A program made the translations under genes and the position numbers. From Syngnathus acus (lineage: Eukaryota; Chordata; Actinopteri; Syngnathiformes; Syngnathidae), in NCBI RefSeq assembly GCF_901709675.1, contig NC_051102.1, positions 6,979,412-7,043,411 of the forward strand: a stretch of 64,000 nucleotides of DNA, read 5' to 3'. The notes under the pieces were generated by a model that saw only the letters and a list, made by a program, of their open reading frames with translations, made no database searches and was not told the DNA's origin. Below, in pieces: positions 1 to 11,198 of this stretch (positions within the stretch are counted from its first letter, which is position 1; each line of letters starts with the position of its first letter).

Positions 1-455
1 ATTTAGGTAAAATCAGAACTTTATCAATCATTGTCATTTTGACGGTGTCTTACACTTGTATTTATTTGTTACGCTTCCTTTGTGTTTTTCTTTTCTTTTG
101 GTTGGTCTGTTTGAGTGATTTTGTTTACAATGGCAGAATTTTATTTAAGCTCTTGGGTTTTTGTTCCTCTCCTGCACAAATGCTTGCCTTGTATAACCAA
201 CAAATATTCTTATTTATCATTGCGCATATTAGCTGCTAGTTGTGATGCAGTGCAGTCACAATGTTAACATTTAATTTAATATGGGTAATAAAGTTCAAAT
301 GGATACACACGCATGCGCACACACGCGCGTGCGCGCTCCCCCGGTCCCAAACAGTCGTTACCAGGCGAAGCTGTCCCACACTACTCTCGAGTGGTAAGAT
401 CTGGTAGTGCACACATTTTAGAGTTGCAACCATCATCACGTGTGATGTTCGCGAA

Positions 456-465
456 TCTCGCGAGA
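456..465. promoter_or_regulatory. TCTCGCGAGA palindrome
   Basis: The ten-base palindrome TCTCGCGAGA is present exactly. In vertebrates this element is a known CpG-containing core-promoter motif. Here it lies deep inside the presumed gnal intron, in a small CpG-containing patch (about 300-480) with GCGC/ACGCGCG runs. It could mark an intronic or alternative promoter, but I see no exon beside it. Confidence 0.4.
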
Positions 466-1104
466 CTATAACTCAGCATTGCGCAAAATGATTATTTAAA
501 GGGTGACAGGTAGTCACTGAAATTTATTGAAATTGTGTATATAAAAGTAATATTTGTATATTTTTAGGAGGGGTGTTTGACCAGTATCACTTGATCAAGT
601 CTCTTCTAGCCTTTCATACCAAAAAATAAAAGCATTTATCATTCCTGCTGATACATCGGATCAATATCAACATATCGACATATGGGAAACAAAAAAAGTT
701 GTATCGGGACATTTTTAATTTTTGTCTAATGAGTGAAAAAGCTTTATCAAGACATTCCTAATTTATTCCCCCCCAAAAAATCTTATGTTTCTTTCTAGTA
801 TTTGTGTATTTGATCTAATAATTATGTTTGGTCTTTTAATACTTTTTGTATTTATGTTTTTGATATTTGGTGATTTTTGCCCATTTTTAAAAATATTGGT
901 CATGTACTGTATATGCTTTTTATCTAATGCATCGAGATATTTTTCTTGGTATTTTAGTTTATTATTTTGTACTCCTTTCCAATACTTCTCCATGTTTCTA
1001 AATAATTAGTGAAATCTAAAAGTGTTTTTGTTTTTTTAAATCAAATATTTATTATAGCAGAACAATCCATCCAATTTCAGGAAGAGGCTGCTGACATTTT
1101 ACAC

Positions 1105-1122
1105 AGCACCGCCCCCTGCTGT
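1105..1122 (-). promoter_or_regulatory. CTCF-like site
   Basis: Read on the minus strand this gives ACAGCAGGGGGCGGTGCT, close to the CTCF core. A perfect cAMP-response palindrome TGACGTCA follows at 1133-1140. Both are motif matches only; occupancy is inferred. Confidence 0.3.
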
Positions 1123-2581
1123 CAACTGAAATTGACGTCAGTGCCCTCGGGCTTGCATTGTGAGTGTTACGTGACCAAACCTAGAATACAGGTGAGCCGT
1201 GACGTTTACACAGCCAGCCTGTAAACACTTAGACATCAAATTCAGTCAATGGCAGGGGGGGGGGGGCGAGGCTACAAAAAACGTCAGCCTCTTTGTATAA
1301 TTCTGCTCATTTCTTATTCCCAAAACACAATATTCATCAGACTGATTCGACTAGTTTTTAATTTGCCACATTTTTCATTTGACAAGAACGTCTTGTCGAT
1401 GACATCATGTGAAGTTATGCAATCTCTCAATATTGCTCTGTGAGAGAGCTGCTTCTTGTGTCTACGACTGCTGTCTGTGCATTTGATAGACTGGATTGTA
1501 AAAATAAAATAAAAAAGAACGAGGCTGATTAGTCGCATGAGTTTACAACACACGCTCCAGTGCAAATACACAATAAAGCCATAAAGATAAAGACAGTAGT
1601 CACACAGTCTAGTGTCCTTTCGGGATTGTTCACTTTAACCTTCATGCTTTGAGGCGGGTCAAAAAAAAGTGTGGTCGAGCCTCTCCCAGCTCATTTCGAC
1701 CCTGGAATGATTGCCAGTAAGCGCAAGGCTCATAAAGACAACTATTCACAGCGGTTGAGAAAATGAATAAATTAATAACCATTAACACAATTTAGTCTTC
1801 AGTGATTCAAACATGAGAGAAGGCCGGAGTTAGTGAGAGTTCAAATGGCAATCAACCTGAGGAGATCACACCATAAATTTTGATAATTGCCTGATAAGAG
1901 TCGCAAGAAATAAAAAAAACTTGTGTTGGAAAATAGTGGCGTTTTGCACTGTATGTTTCTGCATGCTTATAGTGAATTTTAAAAAACTAGAAATTGGCAA
2001 GACAGCTCATGTGGCAAGTAAAATTAAGAATAGGTGTCTTGTGTTCATTTATCAACATGTGTAAATCAAAGTCCTGTTCGTCCAAAGTACATTCAAAAGG
2101 TTTTAACACATAAAGCGGTTCAGATACAGACTGGATGGATGGATCATTAAACTGTCTCGGGTCAAAATGACCCTTCAACATTAGTGCCGCTATTCCTAAT
2201 AAAACAAAGTAACAGAAGGGTTCACAATTGGTGTGTGCATCTCTCCAATAAAAGACGATCCAAGACATCTCGATATATTTTGATTTGATCCCATGTGATG
2301 CCCTCGCATCTTTTAAATCAAAATCAATTTTGCGATTCACACGGGTTTGTATGACAATGCACATAGTTCCATTCACGTCAACAATGGTAATGCTAAACGC
2401 TAACAGCGAGAAAACCATTCATGATCAAGGGTGCCGTACCAGCCCAGCCTACAATAAAGTAGCTTCCTGTCTGAGATATAAAAGCCACTTCCTGTTCCCA
2501 TCATCTCTGCATTGGTTATCACAAAAGAACACAACCACTAAAGGAATTATGCAATTTCACAAATGTGTCATTCAACACAAT

Positions 2582-2757
2582 TACCGTAATTTTCGGACTA
2601 TAAGTCGCGTTTTTTTTTCATAGTTTGGGTGGGGGGGCGATTTATACTCAGGAGCGATTTATATACATATATATGGGTTTTTTTTTCACTTTTTTGGGCA
2701 TTTTATGGCTGGTGCGACTTATACTCCGGTGCGACTTATAGTCCGAAAATTACGGTA
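2582..2757. mobile_element. MITE-like palindromic repeat, family A, copy 1
   Basis: The 176-bp element begins TACCGTAATTTTCGGAC and ends with its exact reverse complement. Inside, the ends carry the words ACTATAAGTCGC on the left and GCGACTTATAGT on the right, so the whole unit can fold back on itself. It has no coding capacity. A second, longer relative lies at 28957-29355 with the same terminal words but GGCGC in place of GTCGC. The structure fits a non-autonomous DNA transposon with long terminal inverted repeats; I do not assign a superfamily. Confidence 0.7.
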
Positions 2758-2888
2758 GATGGCAACATTTTGAAAGTCATAATTTTCCAATTTACATTTT
2801 TTCATGGATGAGTCAGGACCTGATTGTTTCTGTAGAAAGTCTTACTATTCTTCTCCGTAAATACATCAGGCCTGTTTATTATCATTTG

Positions 2889-3014
2889 TCAGGTCTCAGG
2901 TCACAACCAATCACGGCTTAGCTTGAGAAAACCGGTGAGCCATGATTGGTTGTGACTTGAGAAAGTGTGATGTCATTTTCAGTGGACAGCGAGTGGCAAA
3001 ATGGCCGCCCCCTG
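2889..3014. mobile_element. MITE-like palindromic repeat, family B, left-truncated copy
   Basis: This shares a central inverted repeat (CACAACCAATCAC ... GATTGGTTGTG) and a right end (GTGGCAAAATGGCCGCCCC) with the complete copy at 25588-25769. The matching left terminal repeat is missing or diverged. No coding capacity. Confidence 0.65.
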
Positions 3015-4032
3015 AGGTGAATTACGATGCTTAACTCAAATTCCACAAATACAATATTAATCAGAATACCATGTTTAGACTAGTGAGTGCACATATAACA
3101 TATTATTGCAAAGAAATTTGGAGGGTTGGCAATATTACTTTTTCCTTATCAATTTCAATGTCATAATATTATGACTAACTTTTAAACAATAAGATTTTAT
3201 TCTTTGAAAATCATGACCTAGAAAAGACTGATTTTTTTCCTTGAAAAAAAAAAAAGACTATTCTCCCGACATTACATTTTTTTTATATTCCTATAGTATT
3301 TGGGTTACATGTGGTAATTGTGTTTTTTTCGGGGGGGGGGGGGGGCACATTTACAGCAATTAAAATTTTGAATTCCTTTTCACAAAAAAGCAATGTAAAT
3401 AGAGTACAAAGGTTAGATGTGAAACCAATGCAACGCATACTCGTGATACCCATGTATGTGGAGATGACGCATATAGTCAGTCAAGAGTGTGAGTGTGACT
3501 AATAACAATCATCAGTAGCAAATTCTAATTAGAGATGGCTTTTTATGTTAGTAAATGTATTTTGGGTGCTGATTTCAATTTACTTTTTTTTTCTGGCACA
3601 GGAGGTTATGGAGATATTTTGATTTTGGTTTTTAAGTTTGACCTAAAAGCTTGTACAACATGGATTACTTTGAATTATAATTTAACTACAACGATTCCAA
3701 ATAAAATTCCACTTGTTGCTGAACCTAAACCTTAATTCATAAATATTACAATATGAAATAGAGACAAAAAAAAGAAACAAGAACAGATTCGGAATCAGAT
3801 CATAAAATCTAAATATCTAAAAAAGTTTACTTGCATCTCTGGTTAAAACATTTTGCGGAAAAACTCGTAATGGGACAACAATAAAGTCAGAGCACTGAGA
3901 AATAAAAAAGTCACATAAAATTTATGACGAATAAGATTCAGACTTTATAAGACTAACATATTTGTGGACTCAACGATAAATACTGTATTTTAAACCAGTT
4001 ATAGTGGAATAATGTGTAATTTCACATCCACT

Positions 4033-4049
4033 CCAGTAGGGGGCAGAGG
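4033..4049 (+). promoter_or_regulatory. CTCF-like site
   Basis: CCAGTAGGGGGCAGAGG is a close match to the CTCF core motif on the plus strand, about 620 bp past the end of gnal exon 1. Motif match only. Confidence 0.35.
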
Positions 4050-4599
4050 AACCGTGTTTTTTTATTTCAGGCAAATAAGACACTTCAAATCTTGGTTACT
4101 GAGTAAAAAACAATATTAGTTATTCTTTGTTGTAAGTCGATATATATTTGTTTCTTGTTTTCTTTAGGGTTGATCGGGATACACTGTTTTGAAGTGGTGC
4201 ATTGCTAATTTACTAATTTTCACTCTTACAAAACCAATTTAAAAAAGTGTGATGTGCTTGCTGAAAATGCCATTTCCTTCCTCCTTTGTTTTCTGAAAAT
4301 TCGTATGAATTAAGACAACTGGTTCATAAGCATACAAGTTTTGGAACGGTATCGTCACTTTGCATGACTAATATCAGACTACACTGGGTCGTCAACACAA
4401 TATTGCTGTTGATAGTTTTGAATGTTAGAGTGGCCTATTGTACAATTCTTTAACGACAATGTCAGTCTACTTGTATGGCGAGTGCACCCCACGACTTTGA
4501 GTTATTAAGTAATTTCTTAATACGGTAAATTGGAGGCCAAGCGTCTGTATGCCGATGTGTGGCATAAGGCCTCCCCTCCAACCCAATGGCATCACCCGG

Positions 4600-5560
4600 C
4601 TACAGGCCACGTTGCCTGCCCGCTGTCACAAGCGGAGGTGTAGGTGCAAGGGGGCGGTGGGGTCTTACCGAGAAGCAGTAGCCGGTGCGTCTGCTTGTAT
4701 TCCCTCTTGAGCTCTTTGAGGGCCCGGTCGATGCTCTTGCTGACTTTCCTCGCCTCCTTTTCGGCCTCCTTCTCCTCCATGAGGAGCTTGTCCCAGTTTT
4801 TCTGCTTATTGCCGCTACTGTTGCTTTTGTGCGGCAGCTGCAGGCGACGTCCTCCCCGCTCCTTGGCCGCGGCCGTCGCCGCCGGCGGTGTGGTCGACGA
4901 CGTCCCTTTGCCGCCGCCTCCTCCGTTCTGGATAAGCACTCCGTCCCCGGCCGAGCCGTGCCCCCGGCCGGGCTCGCATCTACCTCCGCCACCGCCGTCC
5001 TCCGCTGGGCGAGCACCCTGGGCGCGGGTCGGCGCGGAAACGGCAGCGGCGGAGGAGGCGGCCGTCGCGTCCGGATGCGGCTCCGAGTCCGAGGCGGCGT
5101 TGGAGATGGAGCCGCTCAGGTCGCCGAAGAGCCGCGGCCGCAGACTGTAGCACAGTCCCATGCTGAACGAGCTATGTGCCAAAGGGGATCGCTCATAAAG
5201 GAAGAATCTGCGCCAGCGGCCCTAACGAGCCATCGTCACACACACGCGCGCGCGCACGGCCGTTAAGTCCGTCGGTACGTCCGTCCGTCGCTAAGCTGTC
5301 GCTCCGGAATCGAGACGGAAATGAGGAGCACCGGGGGGGCGCCGACATTCGCTACATGACATTGTGCCTTCGAGGCCCCCTTGTCAATGTGTGTGTGCGT
5401 TTCCTTTCCTCCGGTGGGTTCGCGAGTAGCTCGATCAAGGATCACCTGATCGTGTCCGTGGACACTGCGGGTCCACAATAGCGTTTACCGTAGAGTGAAC
5501 GCGAAGGGCGCAAAACAAGATAGGATTTGCGGTGCGCGTTTGTGGCCAGCATTACGGTAT
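4600..5560. promoter_or_regulatory. gnal: CpG-rich island over gnal exon 1 and upstream region
   Basis: Base composition shifts sharply to G+C with many CpG dinucleotides across exon 1 and about 400 bp upstream, including an alternating CACGCGCGCGC run near 5240. The flanking sequence on both sides is AT-rich. This is typical of a vertebrate CpG-island promoter, here driving gnal to the left. No TATA box was noticed. Confidence 0.6.
4669..5161 (-). CDS. gnal: G-protein alpha subunit olf, XL-type first exon (partial gene)
   Basis: This is the first coding exon of the long form of Golf-alpha, the stimulatory G protein that links olfactory, dopamine D1 and adenosine A2A receptors to adenylyl cyclase. 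The start MGLCYSLRP and the end QTHRLLLLG match the vertebrate XL-Golf exon. LLLLG is the beta-1 strand just before the P-loop (GAGESGKS), which must be on the next exon outside the window. The 164 codons carry a Gly/Ala/Ser/Pro-rich low-complexity middle and then a charged helix (EARKVSKSIDRALKELKREY) corresponding to the alpha-N helix that binds G-beta/gamma and membrane. The exon ends G|GTAAGA, phase 1. An in-frame upstream ATG would add seven residues (MAHSSFS), but the conserved start is at 5161. Confidence 0.88.
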
Positions 5561-6314
5561 TGGAACCCGTGATGACAGAACTAAGGACACAAAAAAGTTA
5601 TCTTAATTGCCATATTTAACCCCATAAATATTGTCACAATTTATCTATATTTATATTGTCTCACCGTGTAAAAGTATTACATTTTTTTGCACATTCTTCC
5701 ATATTTATTTTACGTTATTTTCATTAAAAAAACTTTTTTTGTCTGACATTCATTAAAAAATTAGTTTTTCTTAATTTCACAATATTCTCCCAGGACTACA
5801 CATTTTTTCACAATGTTAACGATATTGACAAGTTTTCAAATCCATCTTCAGAAAATTACATCAGTGCTATTACCACAATATTCTTATTATTCTACGACTT
5901 ATCATGAAATCATTTTTTTTATTTGAACATTCGCTAATCGAAGAATACTTTATTCTTGTCAAATGACTCCCAACTTTGCCATATTACGCCTTAAATTTCA
6001 ATTAGCGTTTCTTTCTGTATTTAATTCCCCCAATTTCTCAACATTTTTGCAGTTCATCGCACAAGCAGTTGCTCTAATATTATGCGACTCATCAAAGCTT
6101 TATTAAAAGTACAGAAGCAAAAATAAACATTAAAGTAAAAGAATAAAGTCATACAATTCCAACAATAGCAATGACAGAATTATGCACGTTCAAAAGTATT
6201 TTAAGTGATTGTGTATATATGTGTGTGTGTTTTAAATGACCATTTGTGGAGAGTGTTTCCATTCCAAAGAGTCACACAAGGAAGGATCTTTTTTTTTTGT
6301 ATATAATTTGTAAT
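5162..6314. other. gnal / pak1ip1 intergenic spacer
   Basis: This lies between the gnal start and the pak1ip1 stop, both on the minus strand. The left 400 bp are the gnal 5' UTR and promoter; the rest is AT-rich without coding sequence. TTTATT at 6099-6104 reads AATAAA on the minus strand, about 210 bp past the pak1ip1 stop, and is the likely pak1ip1 poly(A) signal. Confidence 0.6.
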
Positions 6315-8354
6315 TTATTTATCTTCTTTCTGTTGCCCACCGACCTTTCTCTTCTTCTTCCTCTTCTTTTTCTTCGGCCCGCTTTCATCTTCCAAAATGA
6401 CTTCTTCATGCGTGAAGATGCGTACTCGCTTTGTTTTCGAAAGTGCCTCCGCCACTTCTGCAGGTACACGGGTAAAGAAAAAATATGTATTATCAGTATT
6501 AAGAAAGGGATGACATGATTCTCCTGTCGTCAAATTATTTTTCCTCTTCAGATTAGCCCTCGCAAATAAAAATGAAAACTACTCGCACTTGACTCAAATG
6601 AACGCGCATTTACTGGCTCCACCTTGTGACAATGTGGCCTTAGCTGCTTTTTCGTCTTCTTTGGAGGTCTGCTGTTGCGCGGAAGGTTTGCGCACAGCAA
6701 GACATGTCAGCCTGGCCATGGTGTTGACTTCCCCCAGGAGGGTGGGACACTCCAGCTCCTGTCAAGTGACACCTTTGGTTAACGTACAGCTTGTCATATC
6801 AGCGGCAGTTTGGAGACTGACTGACATCATTCAGACGGAGCTTCCACATTTTGATGAAGCCGTCGTTGGAGGCCGTGACCAAGACGCAGTGATCGCCCAG
6901 CTTGAAGCTCTCCACTGCTTTTACCCTGCCAAAGGACAGTGACACATCAGTGCTTTTGTTGCCGTTTAGGGATGGAACTATCAAATCTAACAAAGTTTTT
7001 TCCTAGAAAAAAAGATGTAGCTCAGACATAGTTTCAATGCCGAGTTTTTTTTTTTGTATCAAGAGCATGTTACAGAGATGTTTTTGAGAATGGACCTGGT
7101 TTCATGAGCCTTGAATTCGCACACCCATTTCGCTTTGGCAACATCACACAGCCTCACTGTTTCGTCATCACCTGCAACAGCCAGGATGGAATTCTGGAAC
7201 AAAACAAAACAAAAAAAAGAATAAAGAAAAACAAGAAGTGCTGTGAGGGAAGCATCGGAGGAAAAACAACAACGGACGTTTAAGAAGTTGATGGCAGAGA
7301 TCCTCTGGGGGTTCTTAAGAGTGCTGCTCAATGCGGCTGTCTCCAGGTCGTACAGGTCGAGCTTGTCCTGGATGACCACCGCGTATTTATTGCCGTCCGG
7401 AGACCACCGCACAATGTGTGCATCTACATGCACAAGCAAAGACACACACACACACATACAGTTTCACCTCAGATGTGTGTCAGAAAAAAAAAGGGTAATA
7501 CATTCGGCATTAAACTTACTTTGTTTGATGTTTTTGATGAAGGCCGATCTTCCATTAATGAGATTCCATGTACTAGAAATATACATATACATCAGTGACT
7601 GTGTCATTTATTCTATATGTGTAATTGTGCGTGTGTCTCACCGCAGTGTTTTATCAGTGCCCACCGTCAATGCAAGTTTACCAGATGGATGTACAGACAG
7701 AGATGTCACATGACCTCTGAAGAAAAAGTAAAAATGAATGAGATCATATAAAATTAACTTGGCACATCTTTGGATACGTTTGTGACATTATTTGCATGAG
7801 TATTTTTTTCCGCCCCTCGTTTCATGACTAAAAACTGACTTGTGCGCTTTTATGGACTTGAGACACTCCCACTTCTTGGTTCTCCACACACATAAGAGTC
7901 CATCTTCCCCTCCGCTCAGCAGATGCGTCCCACCGTAGAACTCCAGGCAGGTGATGGTGCCTGAGGAGTACGCATAGTCAGGAGGGAGATTGTCACAGAA
8001 ACCTGTAACATCACTCACCGTCATGGTGCAGCAGAGCACCATGTTCCACCTTCTTCTTCATGTCGTACAGGAGCATGGTCTCGTCTTTGCTGCCAGTCAC
8101 CACATATCTGTTGCTGGCTGCCACTGCCGACACCGACGCCGTATGAGCGTGATGTGTAAAGTATGGCTTGGCTATCCACTCCTAAAAGACACAAAAAAAC
8201 GTACGAAACAATTTTTTTTACAATTACAACTAACGTAACATTCTATCGTAATGATATAACGTGAAAATCTACTCACGTTCTGGTCAGTTTGAACACGGTA
8301 ACCAAACACAATTTGCTCGTAGCAGCCAGCAACCAGCTCCACGAAGGCGGCCAT
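6315..8354 (-). CDS. pak1ip1: PAK1-interacting protein 1, WD40 ribosome-biogenesis factor
   Basis: WD40 propeller protein of the nucleolus (yeast Mak11 relative) that binds and restrains PAK1 and is needed for 60S ribosome maturation. Ten exons, high to low: 8277-8354, 8019-8181, 7840-7960, 7642-7716, 7520-7572, 7278-7423, 7096-7193, 6826-6925, 6623-6758, 6315-6457; all phases close to 370 residues, against about 392 in human. The start MAAFVELVAGCYEQ matches the family. Propeller words include HHDGTITCLEFYGG, KKWECLKSIKAHK, ILAVAGDDE and SNDGFIKMWKL. The tail is a Lys/Arg-rich stretch (KKKKRKKKRK), typical of nucleolar targeting. Introns after exons 6 and 7 use GTCC donors, which are unusual but keep GT. 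The gene shares a divergent promoter with the endoU gene. Confidence 0.92.
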
Positions 8355-8934
8355 GACGAATTCGATGGTGTCTTGTCTTTCGCTCAAGCTCTGCCACTTT
8401 ATCACACTTGCAGTAAATGTATTTCAACTAGTTAAAAACAAAATAAGCACAGTAGAGCAACTAAGAGACCGACGACAAACACATTTTCGATGTGTGCGCC
8501 TTCACACACGTGAAGAACCAAAACAAGATGACGAGCGTCTACTGCGCATGCGCGGTTATCTTCTTCGCCGTTGAACACCTATTGCACTGGCGCCACCCAG
8601 AGGTGAGGATGCCTCAGAGTTAACACCATCCCGTGTGGTATCTGAAATTGATGAAATTGTACCAAATACCCACTGCTATAAAAAAACAATAACAAACTAC
8701 AGCCTCAAATCAATAAACGTTTTTGTATGAACGTAATTTAATTACTGAGGTGATCATGTGGTTGGACCCGCCCGTCGAGGTGGGCGGTGAGCGCTGAATT
8801 TGTCCCTCTCGTCATTGGCTGTTTTCCATGACGTAACATGATTGACAGATAAACTAACTGCGCATGAAACGGTGCGGTGCTTTTCCGCCCCAGTCCAAAG
8901 ATGAGAGTCAAGTCTATCACTTCTTAATTCAACA
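8355..8934. promoter_or_regulatory. Divergent promoter of pak1ip1 (-) and endoU gene (+)
   Basis: Only 580 bp separate the two start codons, which point away from each other. A perfect NRF-1 palindrome TGCGCATGCGC lies at 8544-8554, with a CATTGGCTG (CCAAT-type) site at 8813-8821 and a further TGCGCATG at 8859-8866. No TATA box was seen. NRF-1 sites are typical of bidirectional housekeeping promoters. Both UTRs must lie inside this interval. Confidence 0.7.
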
Positions 8935-11198
8935 ATGGCAAGACGGTAAGTGAAATTAATTTTTATTTTTTGTATTTTTTTATAAATATATCGTCACATA
9001 TTTTGCAGCTGCAAGTATACGCCAATACTTGGGAACGTTATTGACCCTTTCAATAGAAGGTATTTATTGCAAACAAGCCTGTGGGCATTTCACTCTTGTT
9101 CTTCTTGCAGTGAAAAAGAAAAAAAGTTTCGTTTTGTTGTTTTTTTTGCAGTTATTCTTGGGGGTAAAGCGCACAGATACTTTGTGCAATGTGTGTAGTG
9201 TTGCTGTGTTTGTGTGAACGTCTGCTGATGATTATAGTTGCACAACACAAAAACAAGACACAGCAATCCACCCTCCCCATAATGATGAAGGGGGCGGTTA
9301 TGGAAAAACGGAACCCATAATATTTGACTTGTTGAGTAATCCCTTCAAGTAGAAACAAGAAAATTTACTTTGTATCCAGTCTCAGGGAAAACTATTAACC
9401 AAAAAAAAAAAAAAAAACCTGCACTTTTAATGAATAGGGAAGTCAATGAATAGGGAAGTCGTATTTTTTCAAGAAAAAAATTCATATTAATGAAGCGGCT
9501 ATTAGGGTACAAGATGTAATAAAAGTAGTATTTTAGACGGGGGGGGAAATCAATGCAAGTCCATTTGTACGATTGCATTTGCTTTGTTGAGTTGGATTTG
9601 TTCCATAGTTTCGCTGAAGTAAAATCCTAATACTGTACTAGAAAAAAAAATTTCATGGTTCGTGGTTTTTCATAATTTGACAAATATTTTAGTTTTCAGG
9701 GGGAACCCTCATAATTTCCTGTAAATAAAGCGCTTTAAATACAAGATTAAACGTCAGAATTTTTCACTGTGTGAGATTTTGTATGTGGTTTTAAAGTCAG
9801 CTTTTACTTTTTCAGTCATGTGGCAAATCAGGAGTTGACTGATGTGTTAAATGAACTGTGGCGTCTGGACGTCAACCGGCTCAAACCCGGGACTGATTAC
9901 ATCATTGACCCTCAGGTGAGTTCACCCTGGACTCCTCACCTGTCAATCACAAGACATAAAATAAATCCACATTAGCATCTGGTTGGTAACATTACTTTCT
10001 TAATCTGCGATCACTCTTATTTTATGATTATCATTGCACTTCATAGGGGCGAGCCGGCTACGTGGCTCAGGGCAGCAACTATGCGAGGGATCGTGCCAGA
10101 GCACCACTCTTCAAATACGTCGACGAGGATAAACTGAAGAGCATCGAGACATACGCACGTATGGATACATTTATGACTGTAGTATTTCTTTATTCAAAGA
10201 AAGATGGTCAGTGTTGATTTCAAAGGACAAACCTACCAAAATAAAAGCGACTTTTGTTAACTTACCATATGTCAGCATTAATTCTACGCGAATGGCAGAT
10301 TTTATCAACTTGCTGGACAACTACGAGATGTCGACGGGTGTGTCGGAGTCGGTGACCCATCAGGAGCTTCAGGAGAACCGCAAGTTCCTGGATGCTATCC
10401 TGGAGACGGAAGTCATGAAGGTGCAAAGGTGGACCACTGACAGTGACAAGAAGATATGTTAACATGTCTTATTGTTTCATGAATCCAGTTCGCTCACCAG
10501 TACCTGGTTAAGAAGAGAGTGTCACCTCCGGATGTGGTGCGATTCAAGAAGCAACTCTTCGACATCTGGTTCCGCCTGTATCATCGTGACAGGCGCGGAG
10601 GGTGACTTCCAAATGTTATATTCAAGTGTCACAAAAAGTTGGTCGACTATCAAGGGAACCAAAAAGTAATTTCCAAGGACACCTTCATCTGTTATCTACA
10701 TGCAGGAAGGACTCGTGCGGGTTCGAGCATGTGTTTGTGGGCGAGACCAAGCAGGGGCAGGATATTACAGGCCTTCACAACTGGGTGCAGTTCTACCTGC
10801 AGGAGAAGCATGGCCACATCGATTACAAAGGTTACAAAGCGCGGGACAACAAAAACACCGTAAGTCGTCGTAGACTCGTAGCCGGGCCGCCTCTGTCAAC
10901 ACGAGAAGTCAACTCGGTTGGGACCTTTTGTTTGCAGCCTGACGAGGACGACCACGTGCTCAACTTGCAGTTCAGTTGGAAGGGCCTGGTCAAGCCAGTG
11001 GGTGGCTCTTTCGTGGGGGTCAGTCCCGAATTGGAGGTGGCTTTTTTTACCATCGTCTTCCTGGCGTCCAGAGACAAGAGCACTGTTTTGGAGGTGAAGG
11101 TGGATGAATACGTGCTGGAGCTCGTGGTCCACAGGCACAGACGCTCCATCGGGTCATCCTACCCCAAGCTCCTCAGCAGTAACCACCGTGACTTGTAA
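8935..11198 (+). CDS. endou: Poly(U)-specific endoribonuclease, EndoU (XendoU) family
   Basis: An EndoU nuclease cleaves RNA at uridines in a metal-dependent way, leaving 2',3'-cyclic phosphates; frog XendoU releases intron-encoded snoRNAs. Exons: 8935-8945, 9816-9915, 10047-10158, 10299-10420, 10489-10601, 10706-10859, 10938-11198, total 290 residues with every phase consistent. Catalytic residues are visible: FEHVFVGE (Glu160, His161, Glu166), GLHNW (His177) and the Lys of GLVKP (Lys223), each one position below the frog numbering. There is no signal peptide and no somatomedin-B domain, so this is the intracellular form, like frog XendoU and the fish endou paralogues, and not the secreted human type. 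The first coding exon has only 11 nt (MARR...). Which fish paralogue (endoub/endouc) is undecided. The acceptor at 10298 has a weak pyrimidine tract and was chosen by reading frame. Confidence 0.9.

Larger units (their letters stand above)
1..4668 (-). other. gnal: gnal first intron (start of it), no coding sequence seen
   Basis: Everything left of the splice donor at 4667-4668 should be the first intron of gnal, which runs leftward out of the window. I see no exon with good splice signals and no reading frame resembling a G-protein alpha subunit. In particular I find no second, short first exon of the usual Golf/Gs type. The stretch is AT-rich and contains two palindromic repeat copies (2582-2757 and 2889-3014), a 15-base G-run at 3331-3345, a 12-base G-run at 1255-1266, and a few regulatory-looking palindromes listed separately. 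Confidence 0.6.

Noticed and set aside
4600-5266. Several long open frames on both strands over gnal exon 1
   Set aside because: High G+C removes stop codons in all frames. Only the minus frame with MGLCYSLRP and RLLLLG matches a known family.
10602-10937. Continuous open frame across endoU introns 5 and 6
   Set aside because: Clear donors and acceptors at 10601/10706 and 10859/10938 give the conserved EndoU sequence; the open introns are chance.
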